Below, in pieces: positions 1 through 6,978 of a stretch of DNA of 43,607 nt. Source of the DNA: Candidatus Zhuqueibacterota bacterium (GTDB lineage: Bacteria; BS750m-G25); contig JADHWK010000017.1 in the NCBI GenBank assembly GCA_016783505.1, positions 1 to 43,607 on the forward strand, read 5' to 3'. The notes under the pieces were generated by a model, which made no database searches, was not told the origin of the DNA, and worked only from the letters and a program-made list of their open reading frames with translations. A program made the translations under genes and the position numbers. Numbering within the stretch: the first letter of the stretch is position 1; each line of letters starts with the position of its first letter.

Positions 1-844
1 CCAGCTTCAATTCGGTGGCGCCGTAGATGGTGGCCATGGCGATCACCGTCTGCACCCCATCGTTGTAGATCAGAAAGGCGATCAGGAATTTCACCATCTC
101 CTTAAAATCCCCGATCTTCCTTAAGGTTTTGAAAAGGGTCGAAAATCCTAAAGATACATAATTCTTACCATCTGGTAATGTCACCGAATTTCTGCGCTCC
201 CGGACGAAGAGAAAAATGGGAATGGCAAAGACCGCCCACCACAGCCCCACGGTGGCAAAGCTGGCCCGGGTCCCCATCGCCTTGGTGGAAAACCCGAACC
301 ACTGGTATTTGGTAATCATTACTAAATTAATAACCAGCAGGAGGCCGCCGCCCAGATAACCGTAGGCGAACCCTTTTCCCGAAACCCAGTCAATTTCCTT
401 TTCGGTGGTGATGTGCCGCAAAAAGGCGTTGTAAAAGACATTCCCCCCGGCAAACCCAATGTTACCAAGGGCGAAGAAGACCATTGCCATCCAGTAATCC
501 CCGGTTTGGACGAAGAAAAGGAGGCCGGTGAATAGACAACCCAGGTAACAATAGACAAACAGAAATCTCTTTTTGGAATTGGAAAAATCGGCAATGGATC
601 CCAGCACCGGAGCGGAGAAGGCCACCAGCAGCATGGATAGGGAAACGGTGTAGGCCCACAGGGAGCTGGCGGCGGTGGTAAACTTTAGACCAAACAGGTG
701 GATGGGAACCCCGTTGGCGGGAACGATGGAGGCAAAATAGATGGGCAGGACCGCGGCTAAAATGGTGGTGGCAAAGGCTGAGTTGGCAAAATCATACATC
801 ACCCAGCCGAATATCTCTTTTTTCTTTTTTGGGTCCATTTTCAT
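1..844 (-). CDS. MFS transporter, UMF1 (Atg22-like) family, 3' end cut by window
   Basis: An open frame runs from ATG at 844 to the left edge with no stop, so only the N-terminal 281 residues are visible. The start reads MKMDPKKKKEIFGWVMYDFA, and the WVMYDFANSAF block followed by repeated hydrophobic helices is typical of UMF1/Atg22-like major facilitator proteins, probably inner-membrane exporters or permeases of unknown substrate. A second ATG six bases downstream is an equally good start; no clear ribosome binding site is seen for either. It begins 11 bp after the lipA stop codon and is probably cotranscribed with lipA. The family call rests on the N-terminal motif and helix pattern; substrate cannot be inferred. 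Confidence 0.8.
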   Translation of the reverse strand, partial: MKMDPKKKKEIFGWVMYDFANSAFATTILAAVLPIYFASIVPANGVPIHLFGLKFTTAASSLWAYTVSLSMLLVAFSAPVLGSIADFSNSKKRFLFVYCYLGCLFTGLLFFVQTGDYWMAMVFFALGNIGFAGGNVFYNAFLRHITTEKEIDWVSGKGFAYGYLGGGLLLVINLVMITKYQWFGFSTKAMGTRASFATVGLWWAVFAIPIFLFVRERRNSVTLPDGKNYVSLGFSTLFKTLRKIGDFKEMVKFLIAFLIYNDGVQTVIAMATIYGATELKL

Positions 845-855
845 AAAAATTCGGT

Positions 856-1752
856 TTACAAATCCCGGTTAAAATAATCTTCCGCATTGAACGAACTGCG
901 GGCAAAGGGGGCCGAGAAAACATATTCGAACCCCAATTCATAACCCTTGCGGGCATATTCCTCGAAAAGTTCGGGATGAATGTATTCGGAGACAGGAAGA
1001 TTTACCCTGGTAGGCTGGAGGTATTGGCCGATGGTTAAAATGTCACATCCCACCGATCTTAAATCTTTCATCAGTTCGAAGATCTCAGAGGGGCTTTCCC
1101 CCAACCCCACCATGGCACCGGATTTGATCTTGATCCCTGGGAACAGCCTTTTAGCCTGGGCCAGAATCTTAAGGGAGCGGTCATATTGGGCCTGGGGCCT
1201 GACGGCGGGATAAAGTCTTTTAACTGTTTCCAAATTATGATTAAAAATGTCGGGCTTTTCATTCAACACCGTCCCCAAGGCATCCATCGAACCCATAAAG
1301 TCCGGGGTCAGCACCTCCACGGTGGCCCGGGTAAGAAATCGTCTGATCTGTCGAATGGTACACGCAAATTGCTCCGCTCCCCCATCGGGGAGGTCGTCCC
1401 GGGTTACGGAAGTAATGATGACGTGCTTTAATCCCAGCCCCCGGGCCGTCTCGGCCACCCGTCGGGGCTCATTGGGGTCCAAGGCTCCGGGGGAACCGTG
1501 CTCAACCCCACAGAAGCGGCAGGCCCGTGTGCAGAGATCCCCTAAGATCATGAAGGTGGCGGTGGGTTTGGCAAAGCACTCCCCGATGTTGGGACAGCGG
1601 GCGCTCTCACAGACCGTGTGCAGATTTTGCCGGTGCAGAATTTCCCGCATCCGTCTCATCCCACTGGGGGCGGGTATCCTCTTCTTCAGCCACGGCGGCT
1701 TTCTATTAAGTTTCTTCATCCTTCTATGGTTAATGCCAAAAATTTCTGTCAT
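856..1752 (-). CDS. lipA: Lipoyl synthase LipA
   Basis: 298 residues, the normal length for LipA. It inserts two sulfurs into octanoyl groups on carrier proteins such as GcvH and E2 subunits. Both cluster motifs are visible: the auxiliary 4Fe-4S ligands in [12 protein letters not shown] (about residues 48-59) and the radical SAM CX3CX2C in CTRACRFC (about 75-82). The C-terminal [10 protein letters not shown] block, which includes the conserved serine ligand RSSF, is also present. Met12 is an alternative start. It probably heads a two-gene unit with the downstream transporter. Functionally it links to gcvH further along the window, whose lysine needs lipoylation. No lipB or lplA is seen here. 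Confidence 0.95.
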   Translation of the reverse strand: MTEIFGINHRRMKKLNRKPPWLKKRIPAPSGMRRMREILHRQNLHTVCESARCPNIGECFAKPTATFMILGDLCTRACRFCGVEHGSPGALDPNEPRRVAETARGLGLKHVIITSVTRDDLPDGGAEQFACTIRQIRRFLTRATVEVLTPDFMGSMDALGTVLNEKPDIFNHNLETVKRLYPAVRPQAQYDRSLKILAQAKRLFPGIKIKSGAMVGLGESPSEIFELMKDLRSVGCDILTIGQYLQPTRVNLPVSEYIHPELFEEYARKGYELGFEYVFSAPFARSSFNAEDYFNRDL

Positions 1753-1852
1753 GAGTATACCTTAATGATGATGACTTGGAACAATGAATTAACATAATAA
1801 AAATAGACTTAAAAGTCAACAAGAAATACAGAAATCTTAAAAATAATCAGTA

Positions 1853-1876
1853 TAGAACCGCTCTAAAGAGCGGTTC
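1853..1876. repeat. Perfect 11-bp inverted repeat hairpin
   Basis: AGAACCGCTCT, two A residues, then the exact complement AGAGCGGTTCT. There is no following T-tract on either strand, so this is not an obvious intrinsic terminator. It resembles other perfect palindromes in intergenic DNA here (29234-29259, 43278-43300). Confidence 0.7.
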
Positions 1877-2101
1877 TGGCTAACTAACTGTTTAACAAAA
1901 CATTAACGAGTCCGCCGAGCCCGGTCCCAAGATCGCTTTGCGACTAGGGCAGGAGGCTACGCTCAATCATATCCCGATAGTTTGGTGTAGGTTCTGTACA
2001 TTAGCAACGTTCATTAGTTGTGCCACTTGCCCTTCCTGATTAACTCCAAAGGATTAACCTGAGAAAATAGGGGACATTCTGGTACAATCAAAAAAAAGTC
2101 C

Positions 2102-2130
2102 TTGCAAAAAAAAAATCAAATCAGTATATT
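2102..2130 (+). promoter_or_regulatory. Sigma70-type promoter of mpl
   Basis: -35 TTGCAA at 2102-2107, a 17-bp spacer and -10 TATATT at 2125-2130. Transcription would begin near 2137, which places the upstream TTG at 2140 on the first transcribed bases and supports ATG 2167 as the translation start. Confidence 0.6.
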
Positions 2131-2166
2131 AGACATCATTTGAAATTTTCCTTCAAAAGGTATTAT

Positions 2167-3609
2167 ATGGAAAAAGGCAAACCCTTCGTTGGAATTACAG
2201 GAAAAGCCGTCCGCTCGATCTACTTTATCGGCATCTGCGGCACCGCCATGGCTTCGGTAGCCACCCATCTCAAATCCCAGGGGTTTCAGGTTGCCGGATC
2301 TGATGAGAACGTCTATCCCCCCATGGACGCCTTTTTAGCCGCCCACGAGATCGTTCCCTTTCAGGGGTATGACGAGGCCCACCTCGACCCACCGCCGGAT
2401 CTGGTGGTCATTGGCAATGCCCTCTCCCGGGGAAACCCAGAGGTGGAAAGGGTTTTAGAACGCAAATATCCTTACACCTCCCTTCCCGATCTGATAAGGG
2501 ACTTCTTCATTCGGGGGAAAAGATCCATTGTTATTGCCGGCACCCACGGAAAGACGACCATCTCCTCGCTTTTGGCCTGGATATTGAAAACGGCGGGGAA
2601 GGACCCTAGTTTCATGATCGGCGGCATCCCCATGAATCTTAATACCGGTTTCCGGATTGGCAAGGGGACTGACTTCGTCATTGAAGGGGACGAATACGAC
2701 ACCGCCTTCTTCGACAAGACCGCCAAATTCCTCCATTACCTGCCGGACATCGTGGTTATAAACAACATAGAATTTGACCACGCCGACATCTACGAGAATC
2801 TGGACCAGGTGATTTTAGCCTTCAAACGCTTGATCAACCTTATTCCCCGGAACGGTCTTTTGATCGCCAACGGAGACGACCCCATCGTTAAGAACCTCAT
2901 TCCACTGGCCTTCTGCCCGGTGGAAAGTTATGGGTTGGGGACAAAATACCCGTGGCTTGTCGGGAACATCGAACATAGAGGGGAAATAACTACTTTTTCC
3001 GTAACTAGGCGGGGGAAACCCTGGGGGGCTTTTGAAACCCATCTACTGGGGAACTACAACGTCACCAACGCCTTAGCGGCCTTGGTCATTGCCGACCATT
3101 TGGGAATTGATCTACCAGCTATCCAGGAGGCCTTAAAAACCTACCAAGGGGTTAAAAGAAGGCTGGAGGTTCGGGGGGAGGTAAACGGGATTACCGTCTA
3201 CGACGACTTCGCCCATCATCCCACCTCGGTGAGAGAAACCCTCAAAGGGTTGAGAGGGCGTTTTCCCGACCGGCGTATCTGGGCTGTCTTTGAGCCCCGC
3301 ACCAACACCACCCGGCGGAATATTTTTCAGGAGGAGTTAGCCCGGGCCTTTGTCCCTGCCGACGGGATTATCATCGCCAAACTTGATCGCCCCCATCTCC
3401 TCAAACCCGAGGAAAGGCTTTCTACGGAAAAACTTATCGAAGACCTTCGTTGCATGGGAAAAACCGCCCATTTTATTCCAGAAGTAGATGACATCGTAAC
3501 TTTTTTATCCAAAAACCTCAAAGGCCCTGACCTGGTTGTCATCCTCTCCAACGGCAAATTCGGGGACATTCATACCAAGCTGCTGGATCGTCTAAAGTGC
3601 GAAGTGTGA
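2167..3609 (+). CDS. mpl: UDP-N-acetylmuramate:L-Ala-gamma-D-Glu-meso-DAP ligase
   Basis: 480 residues from ATG 2167. Recycles the murein tripeptide by ligating it to UDP-MurNAc in the cytoplasm. The FIGICGTAMASVA glycine-rich N-terminus separates Mpl from MurC; the ATP-binding GTHGKTT loop, the central ligase domain with NNIEFDHAD, and the C-terminal YDDFAHHPTSV motif follow in order. The frame can be opened at TTG 2140, but AAAAGG at 2155-2160 is well placed before ATG 2167 and the promoter leaves no leader for the TTG, so the ATG is preferred. It is a single-gene unit, and it implies a Gram-negative type wall with meso-diaminopimelate. Confidence 0.93.
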   Translation: MEKGKPFVGITGKAVRSIYFIGICGTAMASVATHLKSQGFQVAGSDENVYPPMDAFLAAHEIVPFQGYDEAHLDPPPDLVVIGNALSRGNPEVERVLERKYPYTSLPDLIRDFFIRGKRSIVIAGTHGKTTISSLLAWILKTAGKDPSFMIGGIPMNLNTGFRIGKGTDFVIEGDEYDTAFFDKTAKFLHYLPDIVVINNIEFDHADIYENLDQVILAFKRLINLIPRNGLLIANGDDPIVKNLIPLAFCPVESYGLGTKYPWLVGNIEHRGEITTFSVTRRGKPWGAFETHLLGNYNVTNALAALVIADHLGIDLPAIQEALKTYQGVKRRLEVRGEVNGITVYDDFAHHPTSVRETLKGLRGRFPDRRIWAVFEPRTNTTRRNIFQEELARAFVPADGIIIAKLDRPHLLKPEERLSTEKLIEDLRCMGKTAHFIPEVDDIVTFLSKNLKGPDLVVILSNGKFGDIHTKLLDRLKCEV

Positions 3610-3995
3610 AATTACCCATTCTAGCCCGAATCCCGAACCTTCGGGACTGACCGAAGGGCAGTAGAATTATAAAAGTTTGGGGCTTCAGTGAGATACCTTC
3701 GCCCTAGCGAATTTTGGAATTTCGTACTTTTTAGACTTCGAACTTCTCACTTCGCACTCCAAACTTAACACTCAAAAACTTTTAACCCAAACACAGTTAC
3801 AAACTGTGGTTAATCAGAATTTATATACCCAAGTGAAGTATACGTCTCGGAATTTTTAAGACATATTGTAGTGTTATTTAAGCATTTTCCAATATTGGTG
3901 GAATGGATTATCGGATAATTATTTATCCATTTATCCACTTATCCATTTGTCAATCTATTATTCCAATTAGGGCGTACCCCTAAGTTTTATAATCC
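3610..3995. other. Intergenic region between mpl and the suhB-like gene
   Basis: Non-coding, AT-rich. After the mpl stop there is a short hairpin TCCCGAA-CC-TTCGGGA (3631-3646) without a T-tract. Around 3715-3770 lies a degenerate run of ACTTCG/CACTTCGCACT phrases, and at 3923-3947 three tandem TTATCCA octamers. No protein-coding signal was found. Confidence 0.55.
3923..3947 (+). repeat. Three tandem TTATCCAY octamers (DnaA-box-like)
   Basis: TTATCCAT, TTATCCAC and TTATCCAT follow directly one after another. Each is one or two bases from the DnaA box TTATCCACA. With only three copies, no dnaA/dnaN neighbourhood and no clear unwinding element, an origin is not supported; it may be a plain tandem repeat. 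Confidence 0.35.
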
Positions 3996-4862
3996 GTGAG
4001 ATCCGTGATTAAAATTGCAAAACAAGCCGCCCGCATCGGCGGGAAAGTGCTGTTGGAACATTTAGGCAGGGTAAAGGAAGGTGAGATTGAACATAAGGGC
4101 CGCAGCGACTACGTCACCCGGGTGGACCGACGTTCGGAAGAGGCCATCATTAGTTATCTATCGGCTGAGACACCAGGCTTTTCGGTATTGGCGGAGGAAT
4201 CCGGACCACCCCAAAAGGTCGGCGATTACGTCTGGGTTATTGATCCTTTGGACGGCACCACCAACTACATCCAGGGATTTACCATGTTCGCCGTTTCCAT
4301 AGCCCTCGTCCGACGGACTACCCGAAAAGATGCCCCCCAAATTCCCGGACTGGGCCCGGTGGAGGTTCTTTTAGGGGTTATTTTTAACCCCAGCAACGGG
4401 GAAATGTATACGGCAGAAAAAGGCCAAGGGGCTTATTTAAACGGCACCCGTTTACGTATATCACAAAAGTCTGATTTTTCCCTCTGCCTTCTGGCCACCG
4501 GTTTTCCCTTCAGGGCCAAAGATTACATCAAGCCTTATCTGACCTGTTTTGAAGAATTATTCTGGGCAGCCAGTGGCATCCGTAGGGCGGGGTCGGCAGC
4601 CCTGGACCTCTGTTACACCGCCAGTGGGGTCTTCGACGGTTTCTGGGAGCTGAAGCTCTCTCCCTGGGACATGGCGGCAGGAACCTTAATGATCGAGGAG
4701 GCGGGCGGAGTAGTCACCGATTTTAATGGAGGAAAGAACCATTTCAGCTCGGGGAACATTATCGCGGCCAATCCCTTTATTCACAAAAGGATGGTAGAAA
4801 TTATCAGAAAACATTTTTATCATGAAAATAGATTTGTCCCTGTTCCCGGGACAACATCCTGA
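3996..4862 (+). CDS. Inositol monophosphatase family protein (SuhB-like)
   Basis: 288 residues. A Mg-dependent sugar-phosphate phosphatase of the FIG superfamily. Metal-binding and catalytic motifs are complete: EES at about residue 67, WVIDPLDGTTNY near 79-90 and WDMAAGTLMIEEAGG near 227-241. The start is GTG at 3996 or GTG at 4005; neither has a strong ribosome site. It is slightly longer than E. coli SuhB, with an insertion before the central GVIFNP block. Inositol-1-phosphatase, histidinol-phosphatase or fructose-bisphosphatase activities are all possible for this family, and context does not decide among them. Confidence 0.88.
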   Translation: MRSVIKIAKQAARIGGKVLLEHLGRVKEGEIEHKGRSDYVTRVDRRSEEAIISYLSAETPGFSVLAEESGPPQKVGDYVWVIDPLDGTTNYIQGFTMFAVSIALVRRTTRKDAPQIPGLGPVEVLLGVIFNPSNGEMYTAEKGQGAYLNGTRLRISQKSDFSLCLLATGFPFRAKDYIKPYLTCFEELFWAASGIRRAGSAALDLCYTASGVFDGFWELKLSPWDMAAGTLMIEEAGGVVTDFNGGKNHFSSGNIIAANPFIHKRMVEIIRKHFYHENRFVPVPGTTS

Positions 4863-5096
4863 ACTAACCGGGTTGATTTATAACCGCGAAACAGAATTTA
4901 AACCGCGAAAATTAAAGAGCAGAATTTTAAATTTATCCAATTTCGCGTTAAAAGAGCTTTCGCGGTTACAAACTATATTAGATCAGAATTCTACAGAATT
5001 TTGTTGGTTTTCGATAGAATCTCTCTATACTCGTGAGGGTGTTGTCATCCTCAATGGAGATATGAAAAAGCCTACTTTTGAGTCGGCTTTCTTAAT
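4863..5096. other. Intergenic region with repeated AACCGCGAAA words
   Basis: Contains two direct copies of AACCGCGAAA (within 4881-4910) and an inverted copy TTTCGCGGTT (about 4958-4967), so it could fold into a large imperfect hairpin. A plus-strand open frame covers it, but has no family resemblance or good start. The right end is the terminator of the small minus-strand gene. Confidence 0.5.
5067..5090 (-). terminator. Intrinsic terminator of the small membrane protein gene
   Basis: Read on the minus strand: AAAGCCGAC, loop, GTAGGCTTTTTC. The stem is nine pairs with one mismatch and is followed by a run of T. It lies 6 bp past the stop codon of the small minus-strand gene at 5097-5273, which supports that gene being real. 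Confidence 0.65.
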
Positions 5097-5273
5097 TTAT
5101 TTCTCTGAAGTTCGTTTATCTATCCTCTTATGAATAACCTTCCTCCGTCGGCGGGAGGACCTGCGTTCCTTTTTATGCTTTGTTTTTTCAATATAATAGG
5201 GAAATATCCACAAGGATACCACCAGAAATGCCGTCACCCCTGCAATGTAAACAATAACTTTCAGCAAACTCAT
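5097..5273 (-). CDS. Small single-pass membrane protein, 58 aa, unknown
   Basis: I do not recognise this gene. It is a 58-residue frame starting MSLLKVIVYIAGVTAFLVVS: one hydrophobic helix (about residues 5-28), then a very basic cytoplasmic tail containing RRSSRRRRK. Support for it being real is the ribosome site AGGGGA seven bases before the ATG, the single helix obeying the positive-inside rule, and an intrinsic terminator directly after the stop. It stands alone between the suhB-like gene and the dinB remnant, on the opposite strand to the former. A role cannot be given; basic single-pass peptides often bind membrane complexes. Confidence 0.65.
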   Translation of the reverse strand: MSLLKVIVYIAGVTAFLVVSLWIFPYYIEKTKHKKERRSSRRRRKVIHKRIDKRTSEK

Positions 5274-5446
5274 CGCCCGTCCCCTAAAGTTTTATAAGTG
5301 GAAATGTCCACCCTCTGATAATTTTCTGTTTAAATAGTATACGAAATAATTTCCTAATTATCAAGAAAAAAATTTACTGCGTTTAATCAGAATTAATAAC
5401 TATGCTCATCGAATTCACACTTAAAAATATTTGTAAAGAAGATGCC
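5274..5446. other. Short AT-rich intergenic region
   Basis: 173 bp between the start of the small membrane gene and the stop of the dinB remnant. No further gene, hairpin or convincing promoter was recognised. Confidence 0.4.
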
Positions 5447-6433
5447 TTAGTGATGCCCAGTTGGAACGACTCTGGTTTGGAATCTGGAATAATGGATACG
5501 TCCGGCAAATGACGAAGCCCGACCGATAATTCCCTCGCCGAACCGATCCCTGAGGTGATCTACGGTCCGGTAAAGGCGGCTCGTCTTCCAGTCCCAATCC
5601 ACGGTAAAAAGATCCAACTGGTGGTGCAGGTTTTCCGGCCCGGACTTTATAAGGTGAGAGAGACACACCCCCACGAGGCGCACCATGCGACCGGGTGAGT
5701 AAATTTCATAGAATAAAGATTGCACCGTTTGGAATAATATTCCCTCATCATTGGTTAAAAATCCTAAGGTCCTCTGGTGGGTGTAGGTAGAAAAATCATC
5801 ATACCGAATTTTTAAGGTTACCGTACGCCCCTGAAGGAACCCTCCCCGCAGTCTTTTCCCCGTCTTCTCCACCAGATACCAGAGTTCTGATTCTATTTGA
5901 GTCCGGTTATTAGTATCTTCCGAAAAGGTATGTTCATGCCCCATGGATTTCTCATCCGGCCTCTCAACTTCCGTCAACACCCTCCCATCGTCCTCCCCCC
6001 GGGCCAGCTTTTGCAGGGTGCTCCCCCACTTTCCCATCCTCCTCAGGAGGCTGTCTTCGGGAAAATGGGCCAGAGCGCCTATGGTTCGGATACCCAGTCG
6101 GTCAAGGACATCCTCAACCCCGGGGCCCTCCCCGATGAGCCGGGAAATGGGTAGGGGATAAATCCTTTCCCCGAGATCCCCCTTTCGAATAACGACCAGC
6201 CCGTCCGGTTTTTCCAAGCGGGAAGCTATCTTGGCAAGGATTTTGTTGGGTCCGATCCCCACCGAAGCGGTTAGGTTCAATTCCCGACGGATATCATCTT
6301 TGAGGGTTCTGGCAATTCTTTCGGCGCCCCCGAAGATATGGACCGTATGGGTAATATCCAGAAAGGCCTCGTCAATGCTGTAGGGTTCTACCAGGGGGGT
6401 ATATTTCTGGAATATTTCCCTTAGCCGTTTCAC
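5447..6433 (-). pseudogene. dinB: DNA polymerase IV (Y family), N-terminally truncated
   Basis: 328 residues from a GTG, beginning in the middle of the palm domain at REIFQKYTPLVEPYSIDEAF. The retained parts are the SIDEAFLDIT catalytic Asp/Glu pair, the SVGIGPNKILAKIAS block, the helix-hairpin-helix (LIGEGPGVEDVLDRLGIRT) and the little-finger domain to the end. Missing are about 80-100 N-terminal residues, including the first metal-binding aspartate (the DMDAF-type motif) and the fingers. Only 61 bp separate it from the DUF6504 stop, and neither frame there restores the missing part. It therefore cannot be a working polymerase unless a partner supplies the domain. It lies downstream of an SOS box. 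Confidence 0.8.
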
Positions 6434-6494
6434 GCAACATATCAGTCGGGCACTTGACCAATTTGTTAAGAAGTTGGCTTATGAAGACGGCTAG

Positions 6495-6749
6495 TTATCC
6501 CGCCAAGCAGACCCTGGTGATCCGCCAGTTCATTCCTACAGAATCGAAGCATAGCTCGAAGACATCGTCGGTTCCGCACAGGACGGCGTAATGATAGAAG
6601 CGACTAGCCCCCTCGTTAGTAACCCAGTGGCCGCTTATTTGGCTCACCTTATAGACCATCTGGTTCCACCGAAACCGCAGCGGTCTCATCTTCCCCCCCT
6701 GAGACAGGGAAATAACATCCACGGATTCGTTAATGTATTCATACCTCAT
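6495..6749 (-). CDS. DUF6504-like small protein, SOS-regulated
   Basis: 84 residues, probably the DUF6504 family of small proteins that commonly sit beside Y-family polymerase genes; molecular function unknown. Seen here: a start MRYEYINESVDV, a basic WNQMVYKV block and a C-terminal VGMNWRITRV strand, suggestive of a compact beta fold. A LexA-type operator lies 23-36 bp upstream of the ATG, and the truncated dinB follows 61 bp after the stop, so this is the first gene of a damage-inducible unit. The domain name is from memory of the family; the SOS regulation is directly supported by the operator shared with lexA. Confidence 0.65.
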   Translation of the reverse strand: MRYEYINESVDVISLSQGGKMRPLRFRWNQMVYKVSQISGHWVTNEGASRFYHYAVLCGTDDVFELCFDSVGMNWRITRVCLAG

Positions 6750-6771
6750 CTTAACTCACTAAATTAATTAC

Positions 6772-6785
6772 TGAACATTTGTTCA
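6772..6785 (-). promoter_or_regulatory. LexA operator (SOS box) before the DUF6504-dinB unit
   Basis: TGAACATTTGTTCA, arms TGAACA/TGTTCA around a 2-bp centre. It matches the operator in front of lexA in every arm position and in the flanking ACTGAACA and TTCAAAA bases. Confidence 0.8.
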
Positions 6786-6978
6786 AAAATGGGGCAAAAA
6801 AATAATAGGGCTTAAAATATCTATTTACAGATAACGTTAAAATGCTATAAGTAATCTCTTCATATCTATTTTCTTAATTTCATAGCTTAAAGGACTTACT
6901 CCTTTCCAAAAATCAACCACAGGCTTTACGCCTGCGGATGGCTCCGCACCCCGAGCCCTCAGGGTGCAGCTACTTCTT
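6786..6978. other. Intergenic region between the DUF6504 promoter and the TPR gene
   Basis: Non-coding apart from the two hairpins after the TPR gene at 6920-6967. The remaining bases are AT-rich and show no gene. Confidence 0.45.
6920..6967 (-). terminator. Double hairpin, probable terminator of the TPR gene
   Basis: On the minus strand, GCACCC...GGGTGC (6946-6967) is followed by CAGGC-GTAAA-GCCTG (6920-6934) and then TGGTTGATTTTTGG. The second hairpin plus T-rich tail resembles an intrinsic terminator about 45 bp after the TPR stop codon. Confidence 0.45.

Larger units (their letters stand above)
1753..2139. other. Intergenic region between lipA and mpl (divergent)
   Basis: About 390 bp without a convincing gene. 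It holds a perfect hairpin at 1853-1876 and the mpl promoter at 2102-2130. A stretch near 1918-1964 shares the phrases GTCCCAAGATCG and GAGGCTACGCT with the non-coding DNA at the right end of the window, and so looks like a dispersed intergenic repeat. Confidence 0.6.

Noticed and set aside
3900-3960. Chromosomal replication origin
   Set aside because: Only three imperfect DnaA-like words, no dnaA, dnaN or similar neighbours, and no clear unwinding region.
4822-5133. Plus-strand frame of 103 codons after the suhB-like gene
   Set aside because: It covers inverted AACCGCGAAA repeats and the terminator of a better supported minus-strand gene, has no ribosome site and no family-like composition.
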